NCBI GenBank assembly: GCA_937958145.1
Contig: CALGOE010000015.1
Coordinates: forward strand, 1-8,617
Direction: 5' to 3'
DNA length: 8,617 nt
Source: an uncultured Desulfobacca sp.
GTDB lineage: Bacteria; Desulfobacterota; Desulfobaccia; Desulfobaccales; Desulfobaccaceae
Position 1 is the stretch's first letter; each line of letters begins with the position of its first letter. The notes beneath the pieces are model-generated. The model saw only the letters and a list, made by a program, of their open reading frames with translations. It did not search any database and had not been told where the DNA came from. Positions 1 to 5,345 of the stretch are shown one piece after another. The position numbers and the translations under genes were made by a program.

Positions 1-230
1 TATCCTTTCTCGAAACTCAAAACTCAAAACTCAAAACTTCCTTTTCTCGAAACTCGAAACTCGGAACTCGGAACTTCCTTTCTCGAAACTCGGAACTCGG
101 AACTTCCTTTCTCGGAACTCGAAACTCGAAACTGTCTTTCCTCGAAACTCGAAACTTCCTTTCTCGAAACTCGAAACTCGGAACTCGGAACTATCCTTTC
201 TCGAAACTCGAAACTCAAAACTCGAAACTA
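1..230. repeat. Heptanucleotide tandem repeat array (CTCGAAA / CTCGGAA / CTCAAAA)
   Basis: The tract is built from 7-bp units CTCGAAA, CTCGGAA and CTCAAAA. I count 24 units in seven clusters: 9-36 (4 units), 46-73 (4), 82-102 (3), 111-131 (3), 141-154 (2), 163-190 (4) and 200-227 (4). The clusters are separated by pyrimidine-rich 8-9-mers: CTTCCTTT at 74-81, 103-110 and 155-162, with variants CTTCCTTTT (37-45), CTGTCTTTC (132-140) and CTATCCTTT (191-199). The minus strand therefore reads as purine-rich TTTCGAG/TTCCGAG units. The array starts before the window and ends exactly at the hslU stop codon (228-230), so it forms the 3' flank of the hslU transcript. Reading frames across it give only Ser/Glu/Phe/Arg-rich low-complexity peptides and I do not call a gene. 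The pattern recalls the short tandemly repeated heptamers (STRR) of cyanobacteria, but the units differ. Confidence 0.95.
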
Positions 231-1601
231 AAGAATATACCTGCTCAGATCCTCATCGGCGATCAGGGCCGCCAGCCGTTCCCGGACGTAGGCGGCAGTG
301 ATGGTGATCTTCTTCTCTTTGAGTTCCGGGGCGTGGAAGGAGATGTCTTCCAGGAGTTTTTCCATGACCGTATGCAGGCGCCGGGCGCCGATGTTTTCGG
401 TGCGTTCGTTCACCTGGGTGGCCAAAACGGCCAGTTCGTGGATGGCCTCAGGTTCAAAGTCCAGCTCCACGCCCTCGGTGGCCATGAGGGCCTTGTATTG
501 GGTGATGAGGGCGTTCTGGGGTTCGGTGAGGATGCGTTGGAACTCCTCCACGCCCAGGGACTGGAGCTCCACCCGGATGGGGAAGCGGCCCTGCATTTCG
601 GGGATGAGGTCCGAAGGTTTGGCGGTATGGAAGGCCCCCGAGGCGATGAAAAGGATGTGGTCGGTGCGCACCATGCCGTATTTGGTGGTGACGGTGGAGC
701 CTTCGACGATGGGCAGCAGGTCCCGCTGCACGCCTTCCCGGGAGACGTCGGGGCCTTTGGTGTGGTCCCGGCCAACGATCTTGTCGATTTCGTCCAGGAA
801 GATGATGCCGCTCTGCTCCACCTTGCGCCGGGCCTCGTCCACCACCCGGTCCATGTCAATGAGGCGTTGGGACTCTTCCTGCAGGAGAATTTCCCGGGCC
901 TCGGAGACCTTGACCTTGCGCCGTTTGGTCCGGGACGGGAAGATATTGCCGAACATTTCCTTGAAGTTGATGTCCATTTCCTCGATGCCGGCGCTGGAAA
1001 AGATTTCCACGATGGGGACATGCCGCTGGCTGACCTCCAGATCGATGAAGCGGTCTTCCAGGCGTCCTTCCCGCAGCAGTTTGCGCATTTTTTCCCGGGT
1101 GGGGTCGGACTCGCCGGTCCTGACCGCCGGTTCTTCGCCCATCGGTGGGCGGGCCACCGGCGGCAGAAGGATGTCCAGGAGCCGTTCCTCCACCACTTCC
1201 TCGGCTTTGGCCTTGACCTTGTCCCGCTCTTCGGCTTTGACCATGTTAATGGCCAACTCCATGAGGTCCCGGATCATGGATTCCACATCCCGGCCCACGT
1301 AGCCTACTTCGGTGAATTTGGTGGCCTCAATCTTGAGAAACGGCGATTGGGCCAGCTTGGCCAGGCGCCGGGCGATTTCCGTCTTGCCCACGCCGGTGGG
1401 GCCGATCATGATGATATTTTTTGGGGCGATCTCGTCTCGCAGACCCGGGGGGATCTGCTGCCGGCGCCAACGGTTCCTGAGGGCGATGGCCACCGAGCGC
1501 TTGGCCTCGGCCTGGCCGATGATGTATTTGTCCAACTCCGCCACGATCTCCCGAGGGGTAAGGTGATCGCCTGGACCAGTCAGTAATTTAAAATTAGTCA
1601 T
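228..1601 (-). CDS. hslU: HslU, ATPase/unfoldase subunit of the HslVU (ClpYQ) protease
   Basis: AAA+ ATPase whose hexamer unfolds substrates and threads them into the HslV chamber in the cytoplasm. With the ATG at 1601 the protein has 457 residues (E. coli HslU has 443). Visible are the family opening LTPREIVAELDKYIIGQ at 14-30, Walker A GPTGVGKT at 67-74, the pore loop GYVG at 100-103, a variable I-domain at about 110-260, Walker B IIFLDEIDK at 266-274, GPDVSREGVQRDLLP at 283-297, and the sensor-2 segment ENIGARRLH at 402-410. The C-terminus ends in DEDLSRYIL, the conserved tail that docks into HslV. The start is uncertain. The frame stays open to a TTG at 1745 (505 residues), and neither start has a clear Shine-Dalgarno. 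I chose the ATG because family members begin only a few residues before LTPRE. Even so, 13 residues precede that motif. The gene lies downstream of the cytochrome b gene rather than directly after hslV. Confidence 0.95.
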   Translation of the reverse strand: MTNFKLLTGPGDHLTPREIVAELDKYIIGQAEAKRSVAIALRNRWRRQQIPPGLRDEIAPKNIIMIGPTGVGKTEIARRLAKLAQSPFLKIEATKFTEVGYVGRDVESMIRDLMELAINMVKAEERDKVKAKAEEVVEERLLDILLPPVARPPMGEEPAVRTGESDPTREKMRKLLREGRLEDRFIDLEVSQRHVPIVEIFSSAGIEEMDINFKEMFGNIFPSRTKRRKVKVSEAREILLQEESQRLIDMDRVVDEARRKVEQSGIIFLDEIDKIVGRDHTKGPDVSREGVQRDLLPIVEGSTVTTKYGMVRTDHILFIASGAFHTAKPSDLIPEMQGRFPIRVELQSLGVEEFQRILTEPQNALITQYKALMATEGVELDFEPEAIHELAVLATQVNERTENIGARRLHTVMEKLLEDISFHAPELKEKKITITAAYVRERLAALIADEDLSRYIL

Positions 1602-1752
1602 ATCCAAACTATCTGTGAAAATATTCACTTTACGGTTGGTTAACCCAGTGATTGCCGTGGGTTGAACCCCATTTCCGAAACTCGCCCAATAAGTATCTGT
1701 CAGCCGCAGACCAAAATCACGAACCGCATTATAACTTGCAGCCAATGGCTCG
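1602..1752 (-). other. AT-rich segment between cytochrome b gene and hslU
   Basis: About 150 bp clearly richer in A/T than its neighbours. The low-GC character runs on into the first hslU codons, to about 1583. It is open in the hslU frame from a TTG at 1745 without a stop, but the codons end in A or T far more often than those of hslU or xerC, and the would-be peptide (MAASYNAVRDFGLRLT...) precedes the normal HslU N-terminus and is not recognised. It could be a genuine HslU extension, a fused gene remnant, or leader DNA carrying an internal promoter. No convincing -35/-10 pair is visible, though there is a TATAAT at 1729-1734 on this strand. Confidence 0.6.
1615..1628. promoter_or_regulatory. 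Operator-like inverted repeat upstream of hslU
   Basis: Inverted repeat GTGAA-AATA-TTCAC with perfect 5-bp arms and a 4-bp spacer, centred about 20 bp upstream of the hslU ATG at 1601. It lies within the AT-rich segment. The size and symmetry fit binding of a dimeric regulator, or a weak hairpin over the translation start. No regulator can be named, and a 5-bp arm can arise by chance. Confidence 0.3.
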
Positions 1753-2334
1753 CTATTTTAAAAAAAACATCTTCCGCCAGCGATGATCGCCTGCCAAGGC
1801 ATGCAAGATAACCGCGCCAACGTGAACCGCCAGGAAAATGGGGATCAGCCATTGGCCAATTTCATGCAGTTCTTTAACCACGTACAGGGAGCCGCTGGCT
1901 TTACGGCCTGGCTGGAGGAACAAAAACATATAGCTGCCGGTAGCCGCCATCCAGGTGAAGACCAGTAATCCGAAAGCCTCCCAAAGGCCAGCCAGTCCCT
2001 GGTGGGGAGGGCGCTGGGGCAGCTTGAAGCTCAGCAGGGTTCGGATATCCTCAAAGACGAGCCCAAGCCTGGCTGGAGTGTAGGGCAGCCATTGGCTGAA
2101 ACGGTTTTTAACAGGACCCCAGAAACCGTAACCCAGACGCAGCACCAGAAAGGTCGTCAAGCCCATCCCCAGCCATTTGTGGAGCGAAAACCAGGTGTGC
2201 GGTATTTTCTTGTAATCGCCGGCCTCTAACCCTGTTAACCAGGCAAGCACGCCGAACACCATAAGTCCGGCGTGCAGAAATATGGTGAAACCGTCCAGCT
2301 CTTCGCCAGTGTCCTTAGAAACCTTGTCATTCAT
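1753..2334 (-). CDS. Cytochrome b561-type four-helix membrane cytochrome b
   Basis: Predicted inner-membrane di-heme cytochrome b of 193 residues, likely an electron carrier between the quinone pool and a redox partner. Four hydrophobic helices are visible at about 15-35, 52-72, 118-140 and 157-182. Candidate axial ligands are H21 (IFLHAGLM), H52 (SLHKWLG), H157 (KELHEIGQWL) and H171 (LAVHVGAV). The 14-residue spacing of the last pair equals that of H137/H151 in E. coli cytochrome b561, so pairs H21-H171 and H52-H157 are inferred. The ATG at 2334 lies 9 bp after the hslV stop, with AAAGG just upstream, so translation is probably coupled to hslV. The stop lies upstream of hslU. No cytochrome c, molybdoenzyme or hydrogenase gene that would name a partner is in the window. 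Its position inside hslVU is unusual, and its codon third positions look less GC-rich than those of xerC. Confidence 0.8.
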   Translation of the reverse strand: MNDKVSKDTGEELDGFTIFLHAGLMVFGVLAWLTGLEAGDYKKIPHTWFSLHKWLGMGLTTFLVLRLGYGFWGPVKNRFSQWLPYTPARLGLVFEDIRTLLSFKLPQRPPHQGLAGLWEAFGLLVFTWMAATGSYMFLFLQPGRKASGSLYVVKELHEIGQWLIPIFLAVHVGAVILHALAGDHRWRKMFFLK

Positions 2335-2343
2335 CGAAAACCT

Positions 2344-2925
2344 TTAAAATTCCTCAATGACAATTTCCCGGTTGGTGTAAACGCACAACGAACCAGCAAT
2401 ATCCATGGCCTCCTGACAGATTTCCCTCGGCCCCAAGTCAGTATGTCTTAATAGCGCCTGGGCCGCGGCCTGGGCATAGGCACCGCCGGAGCCGATGGCC
2501 ATGACGCCGTCATCCGGCTCAATGACATCGCCGGTACCGGAAATCAGGAACGTATTGTCCCTGTCCACCACCAGCAGCAGGGCCTCCAGGCGCCGCAAAA
2601 TCCGGTCGGTGCGCCAGTCTTTGGCCAACTCCACCACGGCCCGGGTCAGATTGCCCTGATGCTTTTCCAGTTTGCCCTCGAAGCGCTCAAAGAGACTGAG
2701 GGCGTCGGCCGCGGCCCCGGCAAAGCCGACGATAATCTTGCCGTTAAAGATCTTGCGCACTTTCCGGGCCTTGTGCTTCATGACGGTGTCGCCCAGGGTT
2801 ACCTGCCCGTCCCCGGCCACCGCCACCTTGCCGTCCCGCCGCACCGCCAAAACGGTGGTCCGATGCCAGTTTTTTTTCTCTGGCGATGCCGAGATCGCAT
2901 CGTTGCGGCCAGTATGGGGATGCAT
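2344..2925 (-). CDS. hslV: HslV, threonine peptidase subunit of the HslVU (ClpQY) protease
   Basis: Proteasome-beta-like peptidase that forms the dodecameric proteolytic chamber of HslVU. From the ATG at 2925 the protein has 193 residues. The mature N-terminus should be the first Thr of TTVLAVRRDGKVAVAGDGQ (residue 23). In mature numbering the expected D17 (AGDGQ), K33 (RKVRK) and G45 (VGFAG) are all present, followed by the family blocks ELAKDWRTDR, AIGSGGAYAQAAAQALL and CVYTNREIVIEEF. The ATG at 2925 is preceded by GAGGGAATAAAGAA, an acceptable ribosome-binding region that lies partly in a heptamer repeat. A further in-frame ATG at 3000 lies inside xerC and is less likely. The chosen start gives a 22-residue propeptide, where most homologues have one or a few residues before the catalytic Thr. 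No ATG, GTG or TTG lies between 2925 and the Thr codon. Confidence 0.95.
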   Translation of the reverse strand: MHPHTGRNDAISASPEKKNWHRTTVLAVRRDGKVAVAGDGQVTLGDTVMKHKARKVRKIFNGKIIVGFAGAAADALSLFERFEGKLEKHQGNLTRAVVELAKDWRTDRILRRLEALLLVVDRDNTFLISGTGDVIEPDDGVMAIGSGGAYAQAAAQALLRHTDLGPREICQEAMDIAGSLCVYTNREIVIEEF

Positions 2926-2930
2926 TTCTT

Positions 2931-2972
2931 TATTCCCTCTTCCCTTTTCCCTAATCCCTCTTCCCTCTTCCC
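2931..2972. repeat. Second heptanucleotide tract across the xerC/hslV junction
   Basis: Six consecutive 7-bp units on the plus strand: TATTCCC, TCTTCCC, TTTTCCC, TAATCCC, TCTTCCC and TCTTCCC. On the coding (minus) strand these are GGGAAGA-type purine units. The tract encodes the last residues of XerC, contains the xerC stop codon (2951-2953), and ends just before the hslV start, where it supplies purine-rich ribosome-binding sequence. The period equals that of the array at 1-230 but the unit differs. Confidence 0.85.
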
Positions 2973-3877
2973 TGCCGCGGATGGGCCTTATCATAGACAT
3001 CCATCAGATAATCCAGATTCACATGGAGGTATTTCTGCGTCGTGGACAGTTGGGCGTGCCCCAGCATTTCCTGCACGGCCCGCAAATCCGCCTGGCCCTC
3101 CAACAGATGCGTGGCAAAGGTGTGCCTGAGGCCGTGGGGCGACAGGGGCTGCCCCAGCCCGGCCTTGAGGGCCCACTTTTCCACCAGCCGGGCCACGCTG
3201 CGGGTGGTCAGGCGGCCGCCCCGGTAGTTGAGGAAGACGGCGTCCCGGCCCGAGGACGGAGAGTCGGGCGTCAGCAGTTCCCGGCGGACGTGCAGATAGA
3301 GGTTGAGGGCATGGTAGGCCGGGGTGCCGATCATGACCAGACGTTCCTTACCGCCCTTGCCCCGGACTTTGGCCAGCCGGCCGGCCAGATCCAGGTCGTC
3401 CAGGTTGAGGCCCACCAATTCCGCCACCCGCAGACCGCCCGAATAAAAGAGCTCCAGGATGGCCCGATCCCGCAGATCCAGGACCGTCTGGCCGGAAGTC
3501 TCTGCCAGAAGATGAAAAACCTCGTCAACCGTAAGAAATTTCGGCAGATGCTGCTCCAGCTTCGGCGTCGGCGCCAGGGCGGCGATATTGTGAGGCAAGA
3601 CCCCCTGCCGCACCAGAAACCGGCAGAAGGTGCGCAGGGCCGCCAGTTTGCGGGCCACCGAGGACTTGCGGTTCACGCCATGGCGAACCGCCAGAAAGGC
3701 TCGCAGATCCGGATAGGTTAAAGCCGCCAGACGGACCGGCGGCGTGCGGCCGGCCAGAAAGTCCAGGAACTGCCGGACATCATTCAAGTAATTGCGCACG
3801 GTGTGCGCGGCCAGGGCCCGCTCCACCTCCAGATGCCGGGCAAAGGCCGCCAGCCAATCCTGCTCGCTTGTCGCCAT
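2951..3877 (-). CDS. xerC: Tyrosine recombinase XerC (chromosome dimer resolution)
   Basis: Site-specific recombinase of 308 residues, normal for XerC/XerD, acting with a partner at dif to resolve chromosome dimers. The N-terminal SAM-like DNA-binding domain covers about 5-95 and the catalytic domain about 110-300. All catalytic residues are visible: R150 (FYSGGLRVAEL), K174 (RGKGGKER), H248 and R251 (SPHGLRHTFATHLL), H274 (LGHAQLSTTQKY) and the nucleophile Y283. The ATG at 3877 follows AGGCGG. Position upstream of hslV favours XerC over XerD or an integrase, and no phage or integron genes are nearby. The tail after KAHPR (QGRGKRD) is written by a heptamer repeat tract, so it is probably not functional sequence. 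It is the first gene of the xerC-hslV-cytochrome b-hslU run. Confidence 0.93.
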   Translation of the reverse strand: MATSEQDWLAAFARHLEVERALAAHTVRNYLNDVRQFLDFLAGRTPPVRLAALTYPDLRAFLAVRHGVNRKSSVARKLAALRTFCRFLVRQGVLPHNIAALAPTPKLEQHLPKFLTVDEVFHLLAETSGQTVLDLRDRAILELFYSGGLRVAELVGLNLDDLDLAGRLAKVRGKGGKERLVMIGTPAYHALNLYLHVRRELLTPDSPSSGRDAVFLNYRGGRLTTRSVARLVEKWALKAGLGQPLSPHGLRHTFATHLLEGQADLRAVQEMLGHAQLSTTQKYLHVNLDYLMDVYDKAHPRQGRGKRD

Positions 3878-3914
3878 CGCTGCCGCCTGCTGTCAAACAT
3901 TACCGAAAATTTAT

Positions 3915-3943
3915 TATTTATAATAGAAATGCCAACAAATCAA
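3915..3943 (-). promoter_or_regulatory. Candidate promoter for the xerC-hslV-cytb-hslU operon
   Basis: The sequence turns sharply AT-rich 30-70 bp upstream of the xerC ATG. On the minus strand TTGATT (3938-3943) is followed after 17 bp by TAAATA (3915-3920), or after 15 bp by TATAAA (3917-3922). Match and position fit a housekeeping sigma promoter, but the hexamers are imperfect. Confidence 0.45.
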
Positions 3944-3952
3944 TGTTTTTAT

Positions 3953-3980
3953 CGGCTCGGCCGCCCCCGGGCCGAGGCCG
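3953..3980. other. GC-rich hairpin upstream of xerC
   Basis: CTCGGCC (3956-3962) pairs with GGCCGAG (3970-3976) across a 7-nt loop. Pairing extends by three more base pairs past a single bulged base, giving about 10 bp. No T-tract follows in either direction, so it is not a typical intrinsic terminator. It sits just upstream of the AT-rich putative xerC promoter. Confidence 0.5.
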
Positions 3981-4039
3981 CAGCATCCTTCTGGGCCAGG
4001 CTCTCATATGAAATGTGCAATCCGAAAGGTTCTTGGTTC

Positions 4040-4086
4040 ATCGGGCGGGCCGTACACGCTACCGGCGGCGGCCACGGGCCGCCCTA
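4040..4086. repeat. Possible REP-like palindromic intergenic element
   Basis: A GC-rich stretch in non-coding DNA contains the perfect stem GGCGGCC (4067-4073), loop ACG, GGCCGCC (4077-4083), with a GGGCGGGCCG block just before it (4043-4052). Style and location resemble dispersed palindromic repeats of high-GC genomes. The same 7-bp arms with a different loop occur after purA at 6263-6281. Only one full copy is in this window, so repeat status is unproven. Confidence 0.35.
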
Positions 4087-4167
4087 TTTATTCTCCTGCT
4101 TGACGGGTGGGACACCGGCCCATGGGGAACTGCCGTGATCTTTCCCCTGTCCTCTCTTTCCGGCAAC

Positions 4168-4197
4168 AAAAAGGGCAGCCTGCCGCTGCCCTCTTTT
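4168..4197 (-). terminator. Bidirectional Rho-independent terminator after the ABM gene
   Basis: Stem GGGCAGC (4173-4179) and GCTGCCC (4185-4191) with a 5-nt loop, flanked by A5 on the left (4168-4172) and TCTTTT on the right (4192-4197). On the minus strand the stem is followed by TTTTTG, about 30 bp past the stop of the ABM-domain gene, so it mainly ends that transcript. It may also work on the plus strand. Confidence 0.85.
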
Positions 4198-4223
4198 CCG
4201 CCATCATGTCCGGAAAAATCGCC

Positions 4224-4505
4224 TTAATAGGTATACACTCTGGTCCTGGCCGGGACCTCCAGCAATTTTTCCAGTTCATGATGCAGTTCTTGGCGTTCCG
4301 GGTTGTTGTACCAGGTTTCCCAGTCCTTGAGGCTTTCCCAGGTGCTGATGACCAGGTAATGGTTGGGATCGTCCACAGCATGCAGGGTCTCGCCCGAGAT
4401 ATAGCCGGGCTGCTGCATCGCCTTCACCCGCAGCTGCCGGAGCAGCCGGACGATCTCGCTGACATTCTTCCCTTTGATGGTTCGTTCCAGCAATACTTTA
4501 ATCAT
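4224..4505 (-). CDS. Small ABM-domain (antibiotic biosynthesis monooxygenase-like) protein
   Basis: A 93-residue protein with the ferredoxin-like ABM fold: strand MIKVLLERTIK (1-11), helix about 14-30, then QQPGYISGETLHAVDD (31-46), strand HYLVISTWES (49-58), and helix DWETWYNNPERQELHHELEK (61-80). Proteins of this size act as small monooxygenases, heme-degrading enzymes or uncharacterised stress proteins, and the sequence alone does not decide which. The frame is open further upstream to 4679, but the ATG at 4505 is preceded by GGGAGGG at suitable distance and matches the usual family start. The longer version would overlap the neighbouring META gene by 41 bp and add an Arg-rich unlikely N-terminus. 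The gene lies 133 bp downstream of the META gene on the same strand and ends at a strong terminator. Co-transcription is possible but not shown. Confidence 0.8.
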   Translation of the reverse strand: MIKVLLERTIKGKNVSEIVRLLRQLRVKAMQQPGYISGETLHAVDDPNHYLVISTWESLKDWETWYNNPERQELHHELEKLLEVPARTRVYTY

Positions 4506-4638
4506 GAGCTTGCCCTCCCGAGGGGTGAACGCCAACACATCCTTTCTTTTCAGTGTAGCGCTTCCGGGCCCCTGTTTCAAGCAAAAACTCCGGTGCCGGC
4601 TCCCTGCTTCTGCACCCCTGCCAGGACGCCGGCATCTC

Positions 4639-5115
4639 CTATTTTTTGGGGGCAGGAGGCTTTCTCTCCAGAGGCTCAAAAGTAAAGATGCCGCCGTCGG
4701 CCAGCAGAGACAGGAAAAGGCGGCCGTCTTTCAGGACATAAGAGCGGATATAAGGCCATTGCTTGACAAAGAAATCATGCAGCGAGCCCGGTGGACATTT
4801 GGCCCGGGTGAGGGCCAGCGGGCCGAACGTCAGCTGATTCGGTCCCGCCGAGGTCCAGGTGCCGCGACCGCGATTGCAGTCGAAACGAACCTGGACCCGC
4901 CCCTCGCGGCCGAAGTGGATGGTGTACTTGGCCGGGTTATCAGGCGTGAGAATCTTGTCATCCCCGCCCTGAAACTTCACAAACTGCCAGGAGGTGCCAA
5001 CAAGGTCAGCGGCGGTTGGCCGAGCTGCAGCCTGGGCGGTGGCCGGGCCGGCCAGCACCAGGGTAAGGCCCAGCAGCAAGGTCAGCATGATTGGCAGGTG
5101 GCGTTCTGGCTTCAT
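4639..5115 (-). CDS. Secreted META/HslJ-like domain protein
   Basis: A 158-residue exported protein. The N-terminus has positive residues (MKPERH), a hydrophobic core (IMLTLLLGLTLVLAG, 9-23) and a probable signal peptidase I site near ATAQA-A (about 29). There is no lipobox Cys, so it should be periplasmic rather than a lipoprotein. The mature part resembles the META domain of HslJ: LVGTSWQFVKF at 38-48, an FDCNRGRGTWT block at 78-88 with the typical Cys-Asn, a second conserved-type Cys at 107 (TRAKCPPGS), and a final beta strand GGIFTFEPL. META proteins are linked to envelope stress or antibiotic tolerance in some bacteria, but the molecular role is unknown. The ATG at 5115 has a strong AAAGGAGAGG just upstream. 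It is divergent from the scpB-like gene. Confidence 0.8.
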   Translation of the reverse strand: MKPERHLPIMLTLLLGLTLVLAGPATAQAAARPTAADLVGTSWQFVKFQGGDDKILTPDNPAKYTIHFGREGRVQVRFDCNRGRGTWTSAGPNQLTFGPLALTRAKCPPGSLHDFFVKQWPYIRSYVLKDGRLFLSLLADGGIFTFEPLERKPPAPKK

Positions 5116-5345
5116 AGCCTCTCCTTTTAGACGTTAATAAGCCTGCGGGGCAAAATCAGCAGCCGCAGCGGCAGATCCTCCTTTTTTTCTCTCTTTTTTC
5201 CTATCATAATCCTCAGCTGCTGTCGATAATAGAACTGACCCTGCTGCCGTGCCGTCTTCCGGCCGGAATATATCTCTTGTTCAGGCCGGCCCCCTGGCGG
5301 ACATGGCCAGAACCGGGGATTTGCACCCAAAAAGAGGAGAAACCC
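5116..5345. other. Divergent intergenic region between the META and scpB-like genes
   Basis: A 230-bp gap containing the outward-facing 5' regions of both genes. It has two pyrimidine runs on the plus strand (about 5178-5200) and, further on, a GATAAT (5225-5230) that could be a -10 for the plus-strand gene, but no good -35 pairs with it. I see no convincing operator, riboswitch or small gene. Confidence 0.4.

Noticed and set aside
24..218. Open frame of 64 codons on the minus strand in the left repeat array
   Set aside because: It is a translation of the heptamer repeat (Ser-Ser-Glu-Phe-Arg periodicity) without ribosome-binding site or family likeness.
1..230. CRISPR array
   Set aside because: Units are only 7 bp with 8-9-bp similar blocks; there are no 23-37-bp direct repeats, no unique spacers and no cas genes.
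298..1586. Long plus-strand open frames (334 and 417 codons) opposite hslU
   Set aside because: They are antisense shadows caused by the high GC third-position bias of hslU, whose full motif set proves the minus strand is coding.
2951..3877. Phage or integron integrase
   Set aside because: Length, catalytic pattern and position directly before hslV fit housekeeping XerC; no attachment-site duplication, tRNA or phage genes are visible.
3803..4138. 111-codon plus-strand frame running from inside xerC into the intergenic gap
   Set aside because: It starts antisense to xerC, has no ribosome-binding site, and its Gly/His/Pro-rich tail comes from the palindromic element.
4506..4638. N-terminal extension of the ABM gene or a separate small gene
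   Set aside because: The open frame up to 4679 overlaps the META gene, is Arg/Pro-rich, and the ATG at 4505 has its own good ribosome-binding site.
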